This document shows positions 25,985-35,577 of a stretch of 53,170 nt of DNA, one piece after another. Under the pieces are notes generated by a model. The model ran no database searches, had not been told where the DNA came from, and was given only the letters and a program-made list of their open reading frames with translations. The first letter of the stretch is position 1, and the number at the start of each line of letters is the position of its first letter. The stretch spans positions 1 through 53,170 of the forward strand of contig JAVWQH010000014.1 of assembly GCA_036635475.1 (NCBI GenBank), written 5' to 3'. The DNA is from JAHHUA01 sp036635475. Lineage in GTDB: Bacteria; Bacillota; Clostridia; Oscillospirales; Ruminococcaceae. A program made the translations under genes and the position numbers.

Positions 25985-28889
25985 TGCATCCTTTCATTTC
26001 GTAATATTTTCCTAAATATTCATAAGAAGTATTTGTCTTATATGGAACTTCTACAATAGATATATTTTTCTTTGGATTAGAATTTTCAGAAAGATTTTTA
26101 ATTATGTATTCGCCATATCCATTCCATGCCAATCCCTTATTTATTGAATTGTTAAGATATGACACTTTAATTATATAATTTGCTAAGAGTTCTTCTTCGG
26201 GTATCAATAATTCCAGTCTTTTTTTGTAACTGTCTATTAAAATATCAAGTTGTCCATATTCTTTATTTTCATTGTTTTGAAAAATTCGCTTTGCGTTATT
26301 TGCATAAGAATTAATACTGTGTCTAATTTGCCTGATTATATATTTGTCAGACAAGTCCAAACTATTATTTAGAATAAGGCATCTGGTGTCAATTGCTGAA
26401 TTATCCCAGATTAAATGTTTTTTCTCCCAAGTACAAATATATTCGCATAATTCATTCATAGGTGAGGGTGATTTAAAAGCATTCAATGGTAATTTATTTT
26501 TTTTATCTTCAATGCCGGCGTTTTTAAATTTAAGATTTTCATATTGTCTTAACTTATTGGGATAATTAAATAATAGGAACCACGGAATTTGCTTCCCATA
26601 TTTTCTAAGTCCTTTACTCATATGCCAGCGAACTCCTGTTTTTAAGAAATCTATTTCCTTTCCCTGTATAATACGAAGTAGACTTGCAAAATCGGAATAC
26701 ACTTTTTTTACATCACCGTCAGTTGTATATTTGTTCTCTATACCTGTGGCGACATTGGTTATCTCACCAATTCGAGTGTCTCTTGTATTCATTTCATACT
26801 TTACAATATTATCTTCATTATATTTAACCTCTTTAACAGTAACTTTATCTTCAATGTCAATAATAATAGGCTTGTCTATTTTTGAATTGACAATAATCGG
26901 GTCATTACATAAATAGACAGAGTCTCCATCGGCGTCCCAATTTGGGCTATATCTTTAGCATGTCTATAAAATAGATTTAGCTATATGGCGCTTCCAAATG
27001 AAGAATTTCACTTCAAATGTACTCCCTTGCGGGATAGTCTCTTAACTTTAATAATTGGATTTAGGTGTGAAGTTTTCTGCTTTCAGATTTCTTGCATAAA
27101 ATCCTTTCTACCTAAATCCAATTACTCTTAGCACAGGATAACAAAATTGCTTCCCCTGTTAGCACAATTCCTATATATCATTTCCTATATATCCTCAACG
27201 TGAATCGCACACCCTATTTTTATAGGTTCACCATATTTATTACCTTACAGTTTCCCATAAGGAGGACAGACGCCACTTTATCCCACCTTGTTGCGGTAAA
27301 CTCAAATCATACATATTAAGCATCACAACATCTTGATTTTTAAAATGTGACAAATATTTTTTAGTAGTATCGCAAGACACTAAAGTCACAGAGTTAACTT
27401 CCGACGGGCACACTAGGGGGGATCTAAACGATACCGCCTTACCTTTTGGTAATGTTTCGCAGTAAAACTCATGCTCCTTTAAACACCCAACAACTTCTCT
27501 CCCTGCAACATATTCTAAATATCCAATCATATCTCCAACAACAGTATGGTAAAAGCCGCTACAATAAATCTTTCCTATTTTTGCTTCTTGGATTGACTTC
27601 TTAAGCTTCCTATGGATAAATTGCTTTACCGCAACATCTTTAAGCATAATATCATTAGTTAGAGCAGCTTTTAAATAATTACTTTCTGCTTCATAGCCAT
27701 CAGTATTATTAATGCCCATAAATTTATATGTATAAAATTTGTCGCCTTTGACGATTTTCTCAAATAAATCGGTAGTGTACTTAGCAATCGAAATAATTTT
27801 ACCATCATTTTTACTGTCTAAAATATCATATTTAGGATAAGACTTGTCGTTAAACCACTCTACATATTTTGGATTTGTTAAATCTAAGCATTGTAAATAT
27901 TGAAAATTCATTCTTGCCATTAAGTTTATATTTTTAATATGATGGCTATATTTACTAATACCGAGAGGAAATTTATGTTTTTCTACAATTTCACAATATT
28001 TATTCCAAGCTTCGTTGCCATATTCACTTTTGAATAATTTATGACCTTTAAACATTGAGGTGTTCCAAATACAATCTATTTCATCTACTTTATGTACTTT
28101 CCCATAAACGTCAGTTATTTCTGTAATGCCCATATCCGCAAATATCGATTTGAATGGCACAAAAACACTATAACCCTTCATAAAAGGTTTGCGTATTTGC
28201 TCACCGATAGCAAGGTAGTCTAGTCCTAAAACCTCTGTTATTTTTTCTGAAAACTCTTTTTCATGGCAACCGCAGCCATCAAAAGGGGAGATTGTTATAT
28301 CACGGTATCCTTCTTCTATTTCACGAGATTTATAGGTCTTATTTTCGCCAGCTACTTTATCTATAAACGGTATTTCTTTTTCAACTACATACTTAATTAA
28401 CTGGTTTTTAATTACCTTTTCATACTCCCCAACAATAACTATTTTTGGATTATAATTTTTAATCAACGTACAAGAACTAAAAGGTAAGCATCTTTGTGAC
28501 TCATATTTAGATATTACACATTCATCAATCTTAATTTCCAATTGAGTTATAAAATATAACTCCTCAAAAATATCCTCACACACAAAAGCTGTAATTCCGT
28601 CTTTTGCTTGAGACTGAGATTTCCCAAAGCGTAGATATCGTTTGCCATTAAAAACAAAACCACTCCGTATTATGTATTCTAAATCATCTTTAGTTTTTGG
28701 ATTTTTTTTAGCCTCAACCAAAATCATTTCTGAAATATAATTAGCGGGGACACCACGTATTCTTTCTATTTGGTCAAATAGCAGAGAATCTGTTTGTTTT
28801 ATCAAGTAATCATTTGAGATAAGATAATTATTATCTGCATTTACAATAAATTCCGAATTGATAATTTCACGAATAGGTATTTTTACCAT
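25971..28889 (-). CDS. YonO-like single-chain RNA polymerase, split by a group I intron
   Basis: Exon 1 runs 28889-27280 and exon 2 26937-25971; joined they make 859 codons in one frame (858 residues). Exon 1 ends at LPQQGG plus two bases, and exon 2 supplies MDADGDSVYLCNDP, the DxDGD metal-binding motif of double-psi beta-barrel RNA polymerases such as SPbeta YonO. Exon 1 holds the first barrel region; exon 2 continues with KIDKPIIIDIEDKVTVKEV. Without splicing translation stops at 27240, before the catalytic aspartates. An in-frame ATA at 28910 after GGTG could extend the N-terminus. YonO transcribes SPbeta late genes, so this probably drives the late module here. Confidence 0.85.
26938..27279 (-). 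other. Group I intron (342 nt, no internal ORF) in the RNA polymerase gene
   Basis: The core signals are visible: CTAACAGGGGAAGC with ATCCTGTGCTAAG (P4-P6 region), GTTAAGAGACTA (R) and AAGATATAG (S) forming P7, and a long peripheral stem with 14-bp arms at 27053-27068/27110-27123. The guide sequence GTCCTCC pairs with the exon end GGTGGGAT, giving the U-G wobble at the splice site. The adjacent GGCGTCT pairs with the next exon GGACGCC (P10). The intron ends in G. This resembles T4 td-type (IA) introns. No homing endonuclease is encoded inside. Confidence 0.88.
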
Positions 28890-28981
28890 TTCATATTGCT
28901 TTATTTGTATTTCTTTTCACCATCCTATTATTATGTATATTTGAAAATTCCAAGAGTTCCCTTTCTATATTATTTGCGATT

Positions 28982-29128
28982 TTAATTATTTACTTCGTGT
29001 AATTGAATATTGTATATGTCTACACATTCCTTCACGAGTGAATGATAATACTGCTCCTTAGATATGAAATCACCAGACATATGATATTTTACATTTGTTA
29101 GATACTTAGATTGTTGTAATTTAATCAA
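28982..29128 (-). CDS. Small protein between initiator-like and polymerase genes
   Basis: 48 residues from TTG 29128, with AAAAGGAG 8 nt before. Sequence is helical (LTNVKYHMSGDFISKEQYYH). It lies 27 bp after the initiator-like gene and about 90 bp before the polymerase start, in the same direction. Unknown function; the ribosome site and spacing support it being a gene. Confidence 0.6.
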   Translation of the reverse strand: MIKLQQSKYLTNVKYHMSGDFISKEQYYHSLVKECVDIYNIQLHEVNN

Positions 29129-29155
29129 CTGCAATTCTCCTTTTAAAAATTATAA

Positions 29156-29920
29156 TTAATATAGTTGTGTTTGAACACTGTCCTCGTGTAAAGCTTTGTT
29201 ATTCAATAAAAATTCTTCACCCCATTTCAGTTCATCTTCCCAGTTGCCAGTTTTGTCTACAAACAGTGTCACATCAGTGTGCCAGTTATCATATTTGTCT
29301 TTGTATCGTGGCATTGGGCGAGAAACAATGATATTTAAACTTTCCAATGCGGTAATGCAGGCACTGACAGTTTTAGGACTGAGAGCAGTATCGTCTGCTA
29401 TAGTTTTAATTTGACGGTAGAAGAACTCTGGTTTCTTCTTGTGAGCATTGTTTTGCTGGTACTCACTGCGTCGAAGCTTGTTGACACGTATGTAGCAAAG
29501 AATTAATAGTAGTTTGTCGTAGGAAACATTACGTAGCTTTGATTTATATTCACGCATTTTCTGTAATTCGTTTAATGAAACAATAGCAAATGAATTAGCT
29601 GTATCAAATTTTTCGGAATTTAACTGCAAAATACAAACTTTATATCCAGAATATTCACCAAACTCCTTTATAAAATATTCAAGTCCTTCCATTGTGTCAA
29701 GAATAGTAACGAACTTTCTGTTTATACCGTTTTTGTTTTTATCTGGCTTATAACCGCTGGACACCACTAAATCGTGTAACGTAATATAAGATTTGTCATC
29801 TAATGAGCGACGAATAAAAAGATATACAAAAACGGATAATCGCATTGGAAATAAATTTTTCATCTCAATTATTTCTCGTGGTACTATTACAAATTTTTCA
29901 TTTATGGATTTTCGTTTAAT
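29156..29920 (-). CDS. Replication-initiator-like winged-helix protein, likely ATT start
   Basis: The C-terminal part has a helix-turn-helix (IADDTALSPKTVSACITALE). The N-terminal part (FVIVPREIIEMKNLFPMRLS, FVYLFIRRSLDD, GYKPDKNKNGINRKF) matches the initiator/replisome-organiser type of Firmicutes plasmids and phages. The first ATG is 29863, but the conserved N-terminus lies upstream of it, back to ATT ATT at 29923 and 29920, with GGAGGG 5-8 nt before. So a rare ATT start is likely. Such proteins bind the origin and recruit helicase. It precedes the small gene and the polymerase. Confidence 0.75.
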   Translation of the reverse strand: MKRKSINEKFVIVPREIIEMKNLFPMRLSVFVYLFIRRSLDDKSYITLHDLVVSSGYKPDKNKNGINRKFVTILDTMEGLEYFIKEFGEYSGYKVCILQLNSEKFDTANSFAIVSLNELQKMREYKSKLRNVSYDKLLLILCYIRVNKLRRSEYQQNNAHKKKPEFFYRQIKTIADDTALSPKTVSACITALESLNIIVSRPMPRYKDKYDNWHTDVTLFVDKTGNWEDELKWGEEFLLNNKALHEDSVQTQLY

Positions 29921-29923
29921 AAT

Positions 29924-30055
29924 TTAATCCCTCCAATTAATATCTTACTGACCGAAATGTAAGTCTATTTTACAAAACAGCATAATTATACTGACCATTC
30001 AGTCAAGAATTTGTCCGTTCATAAACAACATGGACTCTTATAAACAAAAGATTAC
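29924..30055 (-). promoter_or_regulatory. Possible promoter and operator upstream of the initiator-like gene
   Basis: TATAAT is present on the minus strand (29990-29985), overlapping an inverted repeat TGAC...GTCA (29992-30005). A second ACTGACC copy lies at 29947-29953. The -35 match is poor, so the promoter call is weak, but the repeat could bind a regulator. Confidence 0.35.
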
Positions 30056-30862
30056 TTATGCAACTGGGTTTATTCTGTATTTTTCTTTCATTTTATTTTC
30101 CACATATATTAATCCAAATTCAGTAATACAAATGTCACGATTTATAATTGCATATTTACTATCTTTTGCAAACTGCGTTATTTTATAAACTTTTGATTTA
30201 GGTTTTGGCTTTTCTATAATATTTAACTCTGTTAACATTTTATTTACTTTTAATAATGTGGTGAAGTCTTTTGGATATTCATAATTAAGCAATTCTTGTA
30301 GACACCGAAGTGAGTAAAACCGCACGTCTTTTCGATATCCTTTTTCCTGATTTAGAATGTAATCTCTTGCAATTTTTGGATTTTTCTTTTTTATCAAAAT
30401 ATCATCTTCTGTAAGTTGATACTCGCAATTTAATAAAAACGGAGACGAGCGGGATAGTCTATATACCATAGATACGCTTGTTTTTATATCAACCATGGGC
30501 AACATACTACGATGCCCAGATATAATTTCGGACATAGTATCTTCAGTGTTGTATCCATTGAACAAGGCATTATACTTTAGCACATATGCGTTTTCTCTTA
30601 GTATGAGTACAGTCTTTAATTTTAATTTAGATGTGTACTTAAAATTACTTTCAGTAATGGGGAATAGTTCTTCAATTGAATAATTAAAAACAGATTCTCC
30701 ATATTGGTTGTAGTCATCTTGTAATGATTGAATAAAATGTGTGTTGTCTGACAAACTTAATCTGTGTTCATTCCATCTTCTATCAATATTTAGAGTTTCA
30801 CCTATGTAAACTTTATTGTTCATTGTATTTGTGATTTTATATATTCCCACTTTATTTTGCAA
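30056..30862 (-). CDS. GIY-YIG nuclease-domain protein
   Basis: 268 residues from TTG 30862, where GAGGA is 5 nt upstream; ATG 30874 is also open but has no site. The GIY-YIG domain is at the N-terminus (VGIYKITNTMNNKVYIGETL, then RRWNEH). Residues 120-268 are unrecognised and alpha/beta. GIY-YIG nucleases include free-standing homing enzymes; the group I intron in the neighbouring polymerase gene lacks one, so a trans relationship is possible but unproven. Confidence 0.8.
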   Translation of the reverse strand: MQNKVGIYKITNTMNNKVYIGETLNIDRRWNEHRLSLSDNTHFIQSLQDDYNQYGESVFNYSIEELFPITESNFKYTSKLKLKTVLILRENAYVLKYNALFNGYNTEDTMSEIISGHRSMLPMVDIKTSVSMVYRLSRSSPFLLNCEYQLTEDDILIKKKNPKIARDYILNQEKGYRKDVRFYSLRCLQELLNYEYPKDFTTLLKVNKMLTELNIIEKPKPKSKVYKITQFAKDSKYAIINRDICITEFGLIYVENKMKEKYRINPVA

Positions 30863-30903
30863 TTTTATCCTCATTTCTATTAATAAATATAATGTTTTTT
30901 TAA

Positions 30904-31707
30904 TTATTTCAATTCAATCTGTTCAATCTGTGTGTCCAGCATTAGATCAAACAATTCCTTAAGCTTATAATCTGCGTCAATAGTATTAAGTGTGTACAGT
31001 CCATTATCTTGTAGGTTGTGCTGCGCACAATATTCTTCTTGGTATTCTCCCAAATCAATATCGTATGTATCTTGGAATTCAGTATATAGTTTGCGTAGCA
31101 TCTGTTTGCGGATAATGCCGTTATATTCGGCTAATTTGTCTATCTTATCGTATGTTTTGCCCATCCAACGGGTATACCGGGGCTTGTATGGTTGTGGAAG
31201 CTGTGTTGTTATGAGAGCCGTTAGTGTGGTAATCTGTTGTTGTGCTTGCGTTTGGTTTGACTGCTGTAACGCTAATATGTCTGATTGTATTTTCAGTAAT
31301 GTATCTGTGATTGGAGATAAATCTAGTTGCTGTGTATTTAAACGTCTCATTGCTATTTTTAATCCTTTTTCACAGGCTAGAAAATATTGTCTGGCTTGCT
31401 CTCCACGTTCTGATTTAGATAACATTGATAGTTGTTTTGCAAACTCTGATGTAAGTTTATAGTCGGTTGTTGGCTTAGGGTTATTTCGTTCTTCCTCTAC
31501 GACGAACGGAATGTAATCTTTACTTATTTCTGCAAATTTATTTTTGAGTATGTTTGCGTTGCACCATCTTGAATAGTTTTTAGGCTCTAATTCTAAGAAG
31601 TCATAAAGTTTTTTTGCTGTAGTCATACCGTTGTCGTCGATACCAATAAGTATTTCAATAGGTGTTTTCTCTGTGATTTGGTTATTTGTTTTTTGTAATT
31701 TATCCAA
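30904..31707 (-). CDS. AntA/AntB-type antirepressor
   Basis: 267 residues from TTG 31707. The AntA/AntB domain spans ~30-115 (TTAKKLYDFLELEPKNYSRW, KDYIPFVVEEE, YKLTSEFAKQLSMLS, GEQARQYFLACE). A Gln-rich helical linker (QQSNQTQAQQQ) and a C-terminal helical domain follow. The family acts against phage repressors. It is one of three antirepressor-like genes here, the others at 17073 and 48423. Confidence 0.82.
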   Translation of the reverse strand: MDKLQKTNNQITEKTPIEILIGIDDNGMTTAKKLYDFLELEPKNYSRWCNANILKNKFAEISKDYIPFVVEEERNNPKPTTDYKLTSEFAKQLSMLSKSERGEQARQYFLACEKGLKIAMRRLNTQQLDLSPITDTLLKIQSDILALQQSNQTQAQQQITTLTALITTQLPQPYKPRYTRWMGKTYDKIDKLAEYNGIIRKQMLRKLYTEFQDTYDIDLGEYQEEYCAQHNLQDNGLYTLNTIDADYKLKELFDLMLDTQIEQIELK

Positions 31708-31980
31708 TATTTATTCTCTTTTTAACTTTGTGTTTATTTATGTTCTGTATGTGTGATAATCCAAATGAAGAAATTCGTACTTCTAAAATTCTTACTTATA
31801 TATAACCTACCTCAGATTAGGGTATACGATCTTTTATTTTTGCTGATGGGGATTTAATCTGTCGTCATTGGTATTGCAGTAAAAATTGCAGTCAAGATTA
31901 TTGAATTGCTCCGCTGTGATTGGTTTTAGATTCATGTTTTGGTTTTGTCCCTTCAGTTTTGCATTTAAAGTATGTGTTGT
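31708..31980. other. Intergenic stretch with little visible content
   Basis: AT-rich leader between the AntA gene and the ParB-like gene. It contains only one tiny reading frame (31834-31935), described separately, and the start of a 39-bp direct repeat at 31970. Confidence 0.5.
31834..31935 (-). pseudogene. Possible remnant of a BRO-N/ORF6N-type gene start
   Basis: 33 codons from ATG 31935 with N-terminal sequence MNLKPITAEQFNNLDCNFYC, which resembles the start of phage antirepressor BRO-N domains (where CDFYxN precedes FMTREQI). The rest of the domain is missing. GAAGGG lies 14 nt upstream, too far for a strong site. It may be a leftover from deletion, or a small leader peptide. Confidence 0.35.
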
Positions 31981-32008
31981 TTATATTATTTCTACCGATA
32001 GAATATTT
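31970..32008. repeat. 39-bp perfect direct repeat (copy 1)
   Basis: Identical to 32503-32541, 533 bp away. The segment begins GTATGTGTTGTTTATATT and ends GATAGAATATTT. Copy 1 covers the stop of the ParB-like gene; copy 2 lies in non-coding DNA. It suggests a partial duplication or a recombination scar in this region. Confidence 0.9.
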
Positions 32009-32202
32009 ATGTCTAACATTTTAGCTAACAAATAAGTTATATAACCATTGATTAAAATACCATTTTCATCAATTATAATAGAGTCTCTCAATTCATGTGT
32101 CATTTTATATAGACCATATTTACTTGCTAGTTTGCTAGTTGAAGGCAAATTATTTTTAAAATTATCGGGAATGATTATCTGTGATATATCTATTTTCTGC
32201 AT
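31981..32202 (-). CDS. Small ParB-N-like protein
   Basis: 73 residues; AAAGGA lies about 8 nt before the ATG. IIPDNFKNNLPSTSKLASKY followed by RDSIIIDENGILINGY and LLAKML resembles the N-terminal nuclease-like domain of ParB/sulfiredoxin proteins, which also has an ING(Y/H) turn. It is much shorter than ParB. The role may be nucleotide binding or DNA related; no partner ParA is seen. Confidence 0.6.
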   Translation of the reverse strand: MQKIDISQIIIPDNFKNNLPSTSKLASKYGLYKMTHELRDSIIIDENGILINGYITYLLAKMLDINILSVEII

Positions 32203-32300
32203 TTGTTAATTCCTTTACATTGTTTTAATAATTTCATTATAGCATACAAGTAAAATTTGTCAACGTTTATATTATTTCTATTTGTTAATAAATTGTAAAT

Positions 32301-32327
32301 AAAAAAAGCCTCTATAATATAGAGGCT
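32301..32327 (-). terminator. Minus-strand intrinsic terminator
   Basis: AGCCTCTA and TAGAGGCT arms (32307-32327), followed on the minus strand by seven T residues. No gene is visible immediately upstream on that strand, so it may end a non-coding transcript from the 32.4-33.2 kb region. Confidence 0.7.
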
Positions 32328-32502
32328 AAATAGTAATTTATTCTATTACAATCTAAAAAATAAATAGGTATCAACACACAACGAAATTAAAGGCATTTTA
32401 AGACGATTAATATTTTAATGTCAAATTACATTAAACAGATATATAAATTAAAAATAGGTACAGTATTTTCAACATAAGCACAAAATGTAAGTGATATTTT
32501 CG

Positions 32503-32541
32503 GTATGTGTTGTTTATATTATTTCTACCGATAGAATATTT
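32503..32541. repeat. 39-bp perfect direct repeat (copy 2)
   Basis: Second copy of the repeat at 31970-32008. Here it is not part of a gene. See copy 1. Confidence 0.9.
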
Positions 32542-33181
32542 GAATATATTATTAAAATTTATTTGAGTATATTGTCATCTTCGGTAAGATTGAAATAATA
32601 TGAAAATATAATTATCAACAATAGGTAGATGAATTAGACTATATTAGAGAAATAACAGTTAATTTGGTATATAAATATTTAAGTTTACTTGCTATTAAAT
32701 TTATTATTTATTTGTCATTTATTTAAAATATTGAAATTTATATGAGGGTTCGGATGAAGTTCCCATATTTAATATGTTTTTTTCGTATTATAGAAGTTAT
32801 ATTTAAGTATTTATATGGTTTATTTGAGAATTACATATATATTTAATTTATATTTTATTTGCATTAAGTTAGTATTTATTATGGTTTTGCCGAAGTGAGT
32901 ACCGAAGAAAATGGAGTTATTTTAGGAGAATTTTGTAATATTTTATTTTGAAATTTTATTTCGGGATGGTGGAAAAGTTGTGTGAGTGAAGATGAACTAC
33001 TATGAGGTTTTTGCTCTACTGTACCACCTTGTAAAATGTAAATACACCCCACTTGAACCAATGATTAATGCACGTTTATTATATCAAGTAATTTATCATA
33101 CATAATAAATGACTTAATATGCTGAATTTCAATAATAATAGCAATGCAACTTTAATAATAGCGGGAAATAGCATAAAAAAG

Positions 33182-33219
33182 CAACTGTGTATACTGTATA
33201 TATACGGTATACACAGTTG
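33182..33219. repeat. 38-bp near-perfect palindrome
   Basis: Arms CAACTGTGTATAC and GTATACACAGTTG pair perfectly around TGTATATATACG, which is itself nearly palindromic. A-rich sequence precedes and TTTTTT follows on the plus strand, so it could act as a terminator in both directions. A protein-binding site is equally possible given the symmetry and position upstream of the plus-strand region. Confidence 0.8.
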
Positions 33220-33416
33220 TTCGTTTTTTCATTAACGATAATCATTCCTATTAAGCTTACAATTATATCCAATTCATATATTTAATTAATCAGCCTTGAA
33301 TCAAACCACCACTATATACAATTTACACAAAAAACTATCCATATTTTCTACACAATCCAGCATTGCAATATGCTATACAACGCTATATAATTATATACAT
33401 AAAGGAGGTGTCTATT

Positions 33417-33572
33417 ATATCACAGCAGGTCAATACCCGCTTGCCTGATGCGCTCTATCAAAAACTAAAATCATATGCCGACAGTCAATATATTGATGTT
33501 ACAACAGTTATTAAAATGGCACTTGTTAAATTTTTAGATGAAGTAAACACAGACAGCGACAATAAAAAATAA
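33417..33572 (+). CDS. Ribbon-helix-helix protein, likely ATA/ATT start
   Basis: 51 residues. Sequence QQVNTRLPDALYQKLKSYAD, then VTTVIKMALVKFLDEV, is a classical CopG-type ribbon-helix-helix. A very strong site AAAGGAGGTG (33401-33410) is followed by TCTATTATATCA, with ATT at 33414 and ATA at 33417 in frame at the right distance. The only canonical in-frame starts upstream are TTG 33363 (no site) and GTG 33408 inside the site. It is likely the first gene of the plus-strand operon and a transcription regulator. Confidence 0.75.
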   Translation: MSQQVNTRLPDALYQKLKSYADSQYIDVTTVIKMALVKFLDEVNTDSDNKK

Positions 33573-33700
33573 CGGTGTACCCTATACACCGACTAAAGCA
33601 ACAGGGTACACCACCACAACAAAACCGTAACGGCTTTGCTAAATTTATTATAGCATACCTATAACCGGTTTACAACAAAAAATGAAAGAGGTAAACCACA

Positions 33701-34426
33701 ATGACAACTAAAACAACAACCGCCACCCATGACATTATTGAAGCCCTATCACGCAAGGCAACAGCCGGAACACTTAAACGGATATATGATGCAAGTGGCA
33801 ACGATAATATACGCAAGCTGCGTACCGCCTTGCAACACGATTACAGCATACTTGATAATAATCTATCTGATACAATAAGCGACGCATACGATTGTCACTT
33901 AACCGCCTATAACTATCTACTAGAACAGTATAACAATGGTTTGACCGCTGATAATACAATTACAACCACCTTAAAAAATGGCACTGAAAAAACCCGTACT
34001 ATATATCAATGGGCATGCGTGGCAGTCCGCAAATACATTTATAGTAACAAGTCTATTGAGAATAACGGGAAATATATATATATTGAGGATATGGCCACTG
34101 AAAAAATGGACTCTAACTTAGCATTAGATTGTGAATATATCCGCTTAAATAAATACAGTGACTTAGCAAGTGACACACAATATGGAATAAGCGGTGCATA
34201 CAATGATTATATAACTTATAATGATATTATTGCAAGTCTTAATCTAACACATAGACAATTAACAGTTGTTACAATGCGTATGCAAGGACTATCAACAGTC
34301 GCAATAGCGGATAAGCTACAAGTGTCGCAACAAGCTATTAGCAAAACATTAGCACAGGTGCAAACGTACGTTTCTACTCAATATCCTGATATGGTCAGAC
34401 TTTTTAAAACCGCTAGAAAAGCATAA
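33701..34426 (+). CDS. Sigma-70-like (region 4) DNA-binding protein
   Basis: 241 residues with GAAAGAGG before the ATG. The C-terminus has a sigma region 4 helix-turn-helix (LTHRQLTVVTMRMQGLSTV, then ADKLQVSQQAISKTLAQV). The N-terminal 120 residues are helical (ALQHDYSILDNNLSDTISDA) and do not show region 2 clearly. It could be a small sigma or an activator using region 4. Downstream lies a terminator and a duplicated 31-bp promoter-like motif (34501-34629), a candidate target. Confidence 0.7.
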   Translation: MTTKTTTATHDIIEALSRKATAGTLKRIYDASGNDNIRKLRTALQHDYSILDNNLSDTISDAYDCHLTAYNYLLEQYNNGLTADNTITTTLKNGTEKTRTIYQWACVAVRKYIYSNKSIENNGKYIYIEDMATEKMDSNLALDCEYIRLNKYSDLASDTQYGISGAYNDYITYNDIIASLNLTHRQLTVVTMRMQGLSTVAIADKLQVSQQAISKTLAQVQTYVSTQYPDMVRLFKTARKA

Positions 34427-34445
34427 AACCGCATAATAAACCACT

Positions 34446-34478
34446 TAACCGCCTTGAAATATAGGCGGTTATTTTTTT
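34446..34478 (+). terminator. Intrinsic terminator after the sigma-like gene
   Basis: AACCGCC and GGCGGTT arms (34447-34453, 34464-34470), followed by seven T residues. Confidence 0.85.
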
Positions 34479-34500
34479 GCAAAATTATTTTTAAAAAGGG

Positions 34501-34531
34501 TTGTAAGTAGTCGCTTTTTTTGTAGTAGAGT
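34501..34531 (+). promoter_or_regulatory. Promoter-like 31-bp motif, copy 1 of 2
   Basis: Starts TTGTAA and ends TTTTGTAGTAGAGT; copy 2 at 34599-34629 has the same ends with a varied middle and identical length. TTGTAA and TAGAGT are 19 bp apart, similar to -35/-10 geometry. Placed directly after the sigma-like gene. Function is inferred. Confidence 0.45.
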
Positions 34532-34598
34532 ACAAGGCAAACAAGCGACACACAAAGACAATCTCAAAAAAGAATTTAAAAAAGTTTTAATTTTGAGG

Positions 34599-34629
34599 TT
34601 GTAACTACTTCAAAATTTTGTAGTAGAGT
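34599..34629 (+). promoter_or_regulatory. Promoter-like 31-bp motif, copy 2 of 2
   Basis: Second copy, 98 bp after the first, with TTGTAA and GTAGTAGAGT conserved. The middle differs, which is what one expects of a promoter spacer rather than a recent duplication. Confidence 0.45.
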
Positions 34630-35206
34630 GTAGAGCAAAACAAAAAACCCTTGCAAGTTGTTCACAGTAGTGGGTTAATTGTTACCCACAAAATTAACCT
34701 TGCAAAATTCAACAGGTTAGACTTCAAGCCAACCGAAGTATAGCGGTTATGGCGGTAACACTCAACCAATGGGTGCGGTGGTTACGCTTGCGGATTAAAC
34801 GCAAGGCTCAACTGGTGAATATCGTAACAGGTGCGCTATAACCTAAATACGGCTTGTATGTGTAGATAAACGCAAAATTACAAGGACGCAAAATACAAAG
34901 AAAACTACTTGACCGCTATATTCTTATGGGGTATGGCTCTAATGTTAAGCGGTCTGATGTTTCGCTATGCGGAAATAGGATTATCGTTGGAAGTCTGTTT
35001 TGTAAATTTGTTTGGATGCGTTGAAAAGTAAAATATAAAATGTGGCATTATGGCAATAGTCATGGTGCTTTTTATAGACCGCTTGTATTTATGAGGTGCA
35101 GGCGGTCTTGTTTAATGCAACTTTGGCTGTATAGTCAGAACCGTCTAAAGTCGGTATAAATGCAGATAGGACAAATTCACACAAAAAATTATATGGAGGG
35201 CATACA

Positions 35207-35476
35207 ATGAAAATGAAAAAAATAGTAATCGCACTATTAGCGTTGTCACTTTTGGCTGGCTGCGGGAACAAACAGCCTTGCAATGACAGTACTTATAATA
35301 TGGACGGTAAAGTATCCGCTATTGACAGCGAATCAGTTGAATTTGTGACCGATGACGGGAATATATGGGCAATCGACTATAAAGATGGCTTTCAATTGAA
35401 TCAAAATGTATCAATCATATTGGACGATATGGGGACAGAATCAATCTATGATGATACAATTCTTGAAGTAAAATAG
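35207..35476 (+). CDS. Small phage lipoprotein
   Basis: 89 residues; TGGAGGGC lies before the ATG. The N-terminus is a lipoprotein signal (basic MKMKK, hydrophobic VIALLALSLL, lipobox LAGC with Cys 20). The mature part is a small beta domain (GKVSAIDSESVEFVTDDGNI). It is predicted to be anchored outside the membrane, perhaps altering the surface of a lysogen (superinfection exclusion is a common role for such proteins). The stop codon TAG touches the hammerhead ribozyme. Confidence 0.8.
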   Translation: MKMKKIVIALLALSLLAGCGNKQPCNDSTYNMDGKVSAIDSESVEFVTDDGNIWAIDYKDGFQLNQNVSIILDDMGTESIYDDTILEVK

Positions 35477-35532
35477 CACCCTGATGAGTCGCTGAAAATT
35501 GCGACGAAACTATCTATAATGACAGTCGGTGC
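35476..35532 (+). ncRNA. Hammerhead ribozyme (type I)
   Basis: The complete core is present: CTGATGA (35481-35487), stem II GTCGC/GCGAC around TGAAAATT, then GAAA (35506-35509), stem III beginning ACT and ending AGT, then the cleavage trinucleotide GTC (35525-35527). Stem I closes with GCACC (35476-35480) and GGTGC (35528-35532). Predicted cut is after C 35527. The first base of stem I is the last base of the lipoprotein stop codon. It would cleave the mRNA between the lipoprotein and the next gene. Confidence 0.92.
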
Positions 35533-35577
35533 ATACAGATTTACACAAAATATAAAACACATTAGGAGGATTTTATT

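Larger units (their letters stand above)
32203..33362. other. Long AT-rich gene-poor region
   Basis: Over 1.1 kb without a convincing gene. It contains a minus-strand terminator (32301-32327), repeat copy 2 (32503-32541), a more GC-rich island around 32880-33060 with ends that can pair, and a long palindrome (33182-33219). It separates minus-strand and plus-strand transcription. Composition would suit a replication origin or regulatory region, but I see no iteron array. Confidence 0.45.
34479..35206 (+). other. Long untranslated region upstream of the lipoprotein gene
   Basis: About 730 nt with no convincing gene on either strand. It includes the duplicated 31-bp motif, several GCGGTT-type repeats, and a hairpin with arms AGACCGC and GCGGTCT (35076-35108). 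The G+C content is higher than nearby, and many short inverted repeats exist, so a structured or regulatory RNA is plausible. Confidence 0.5.
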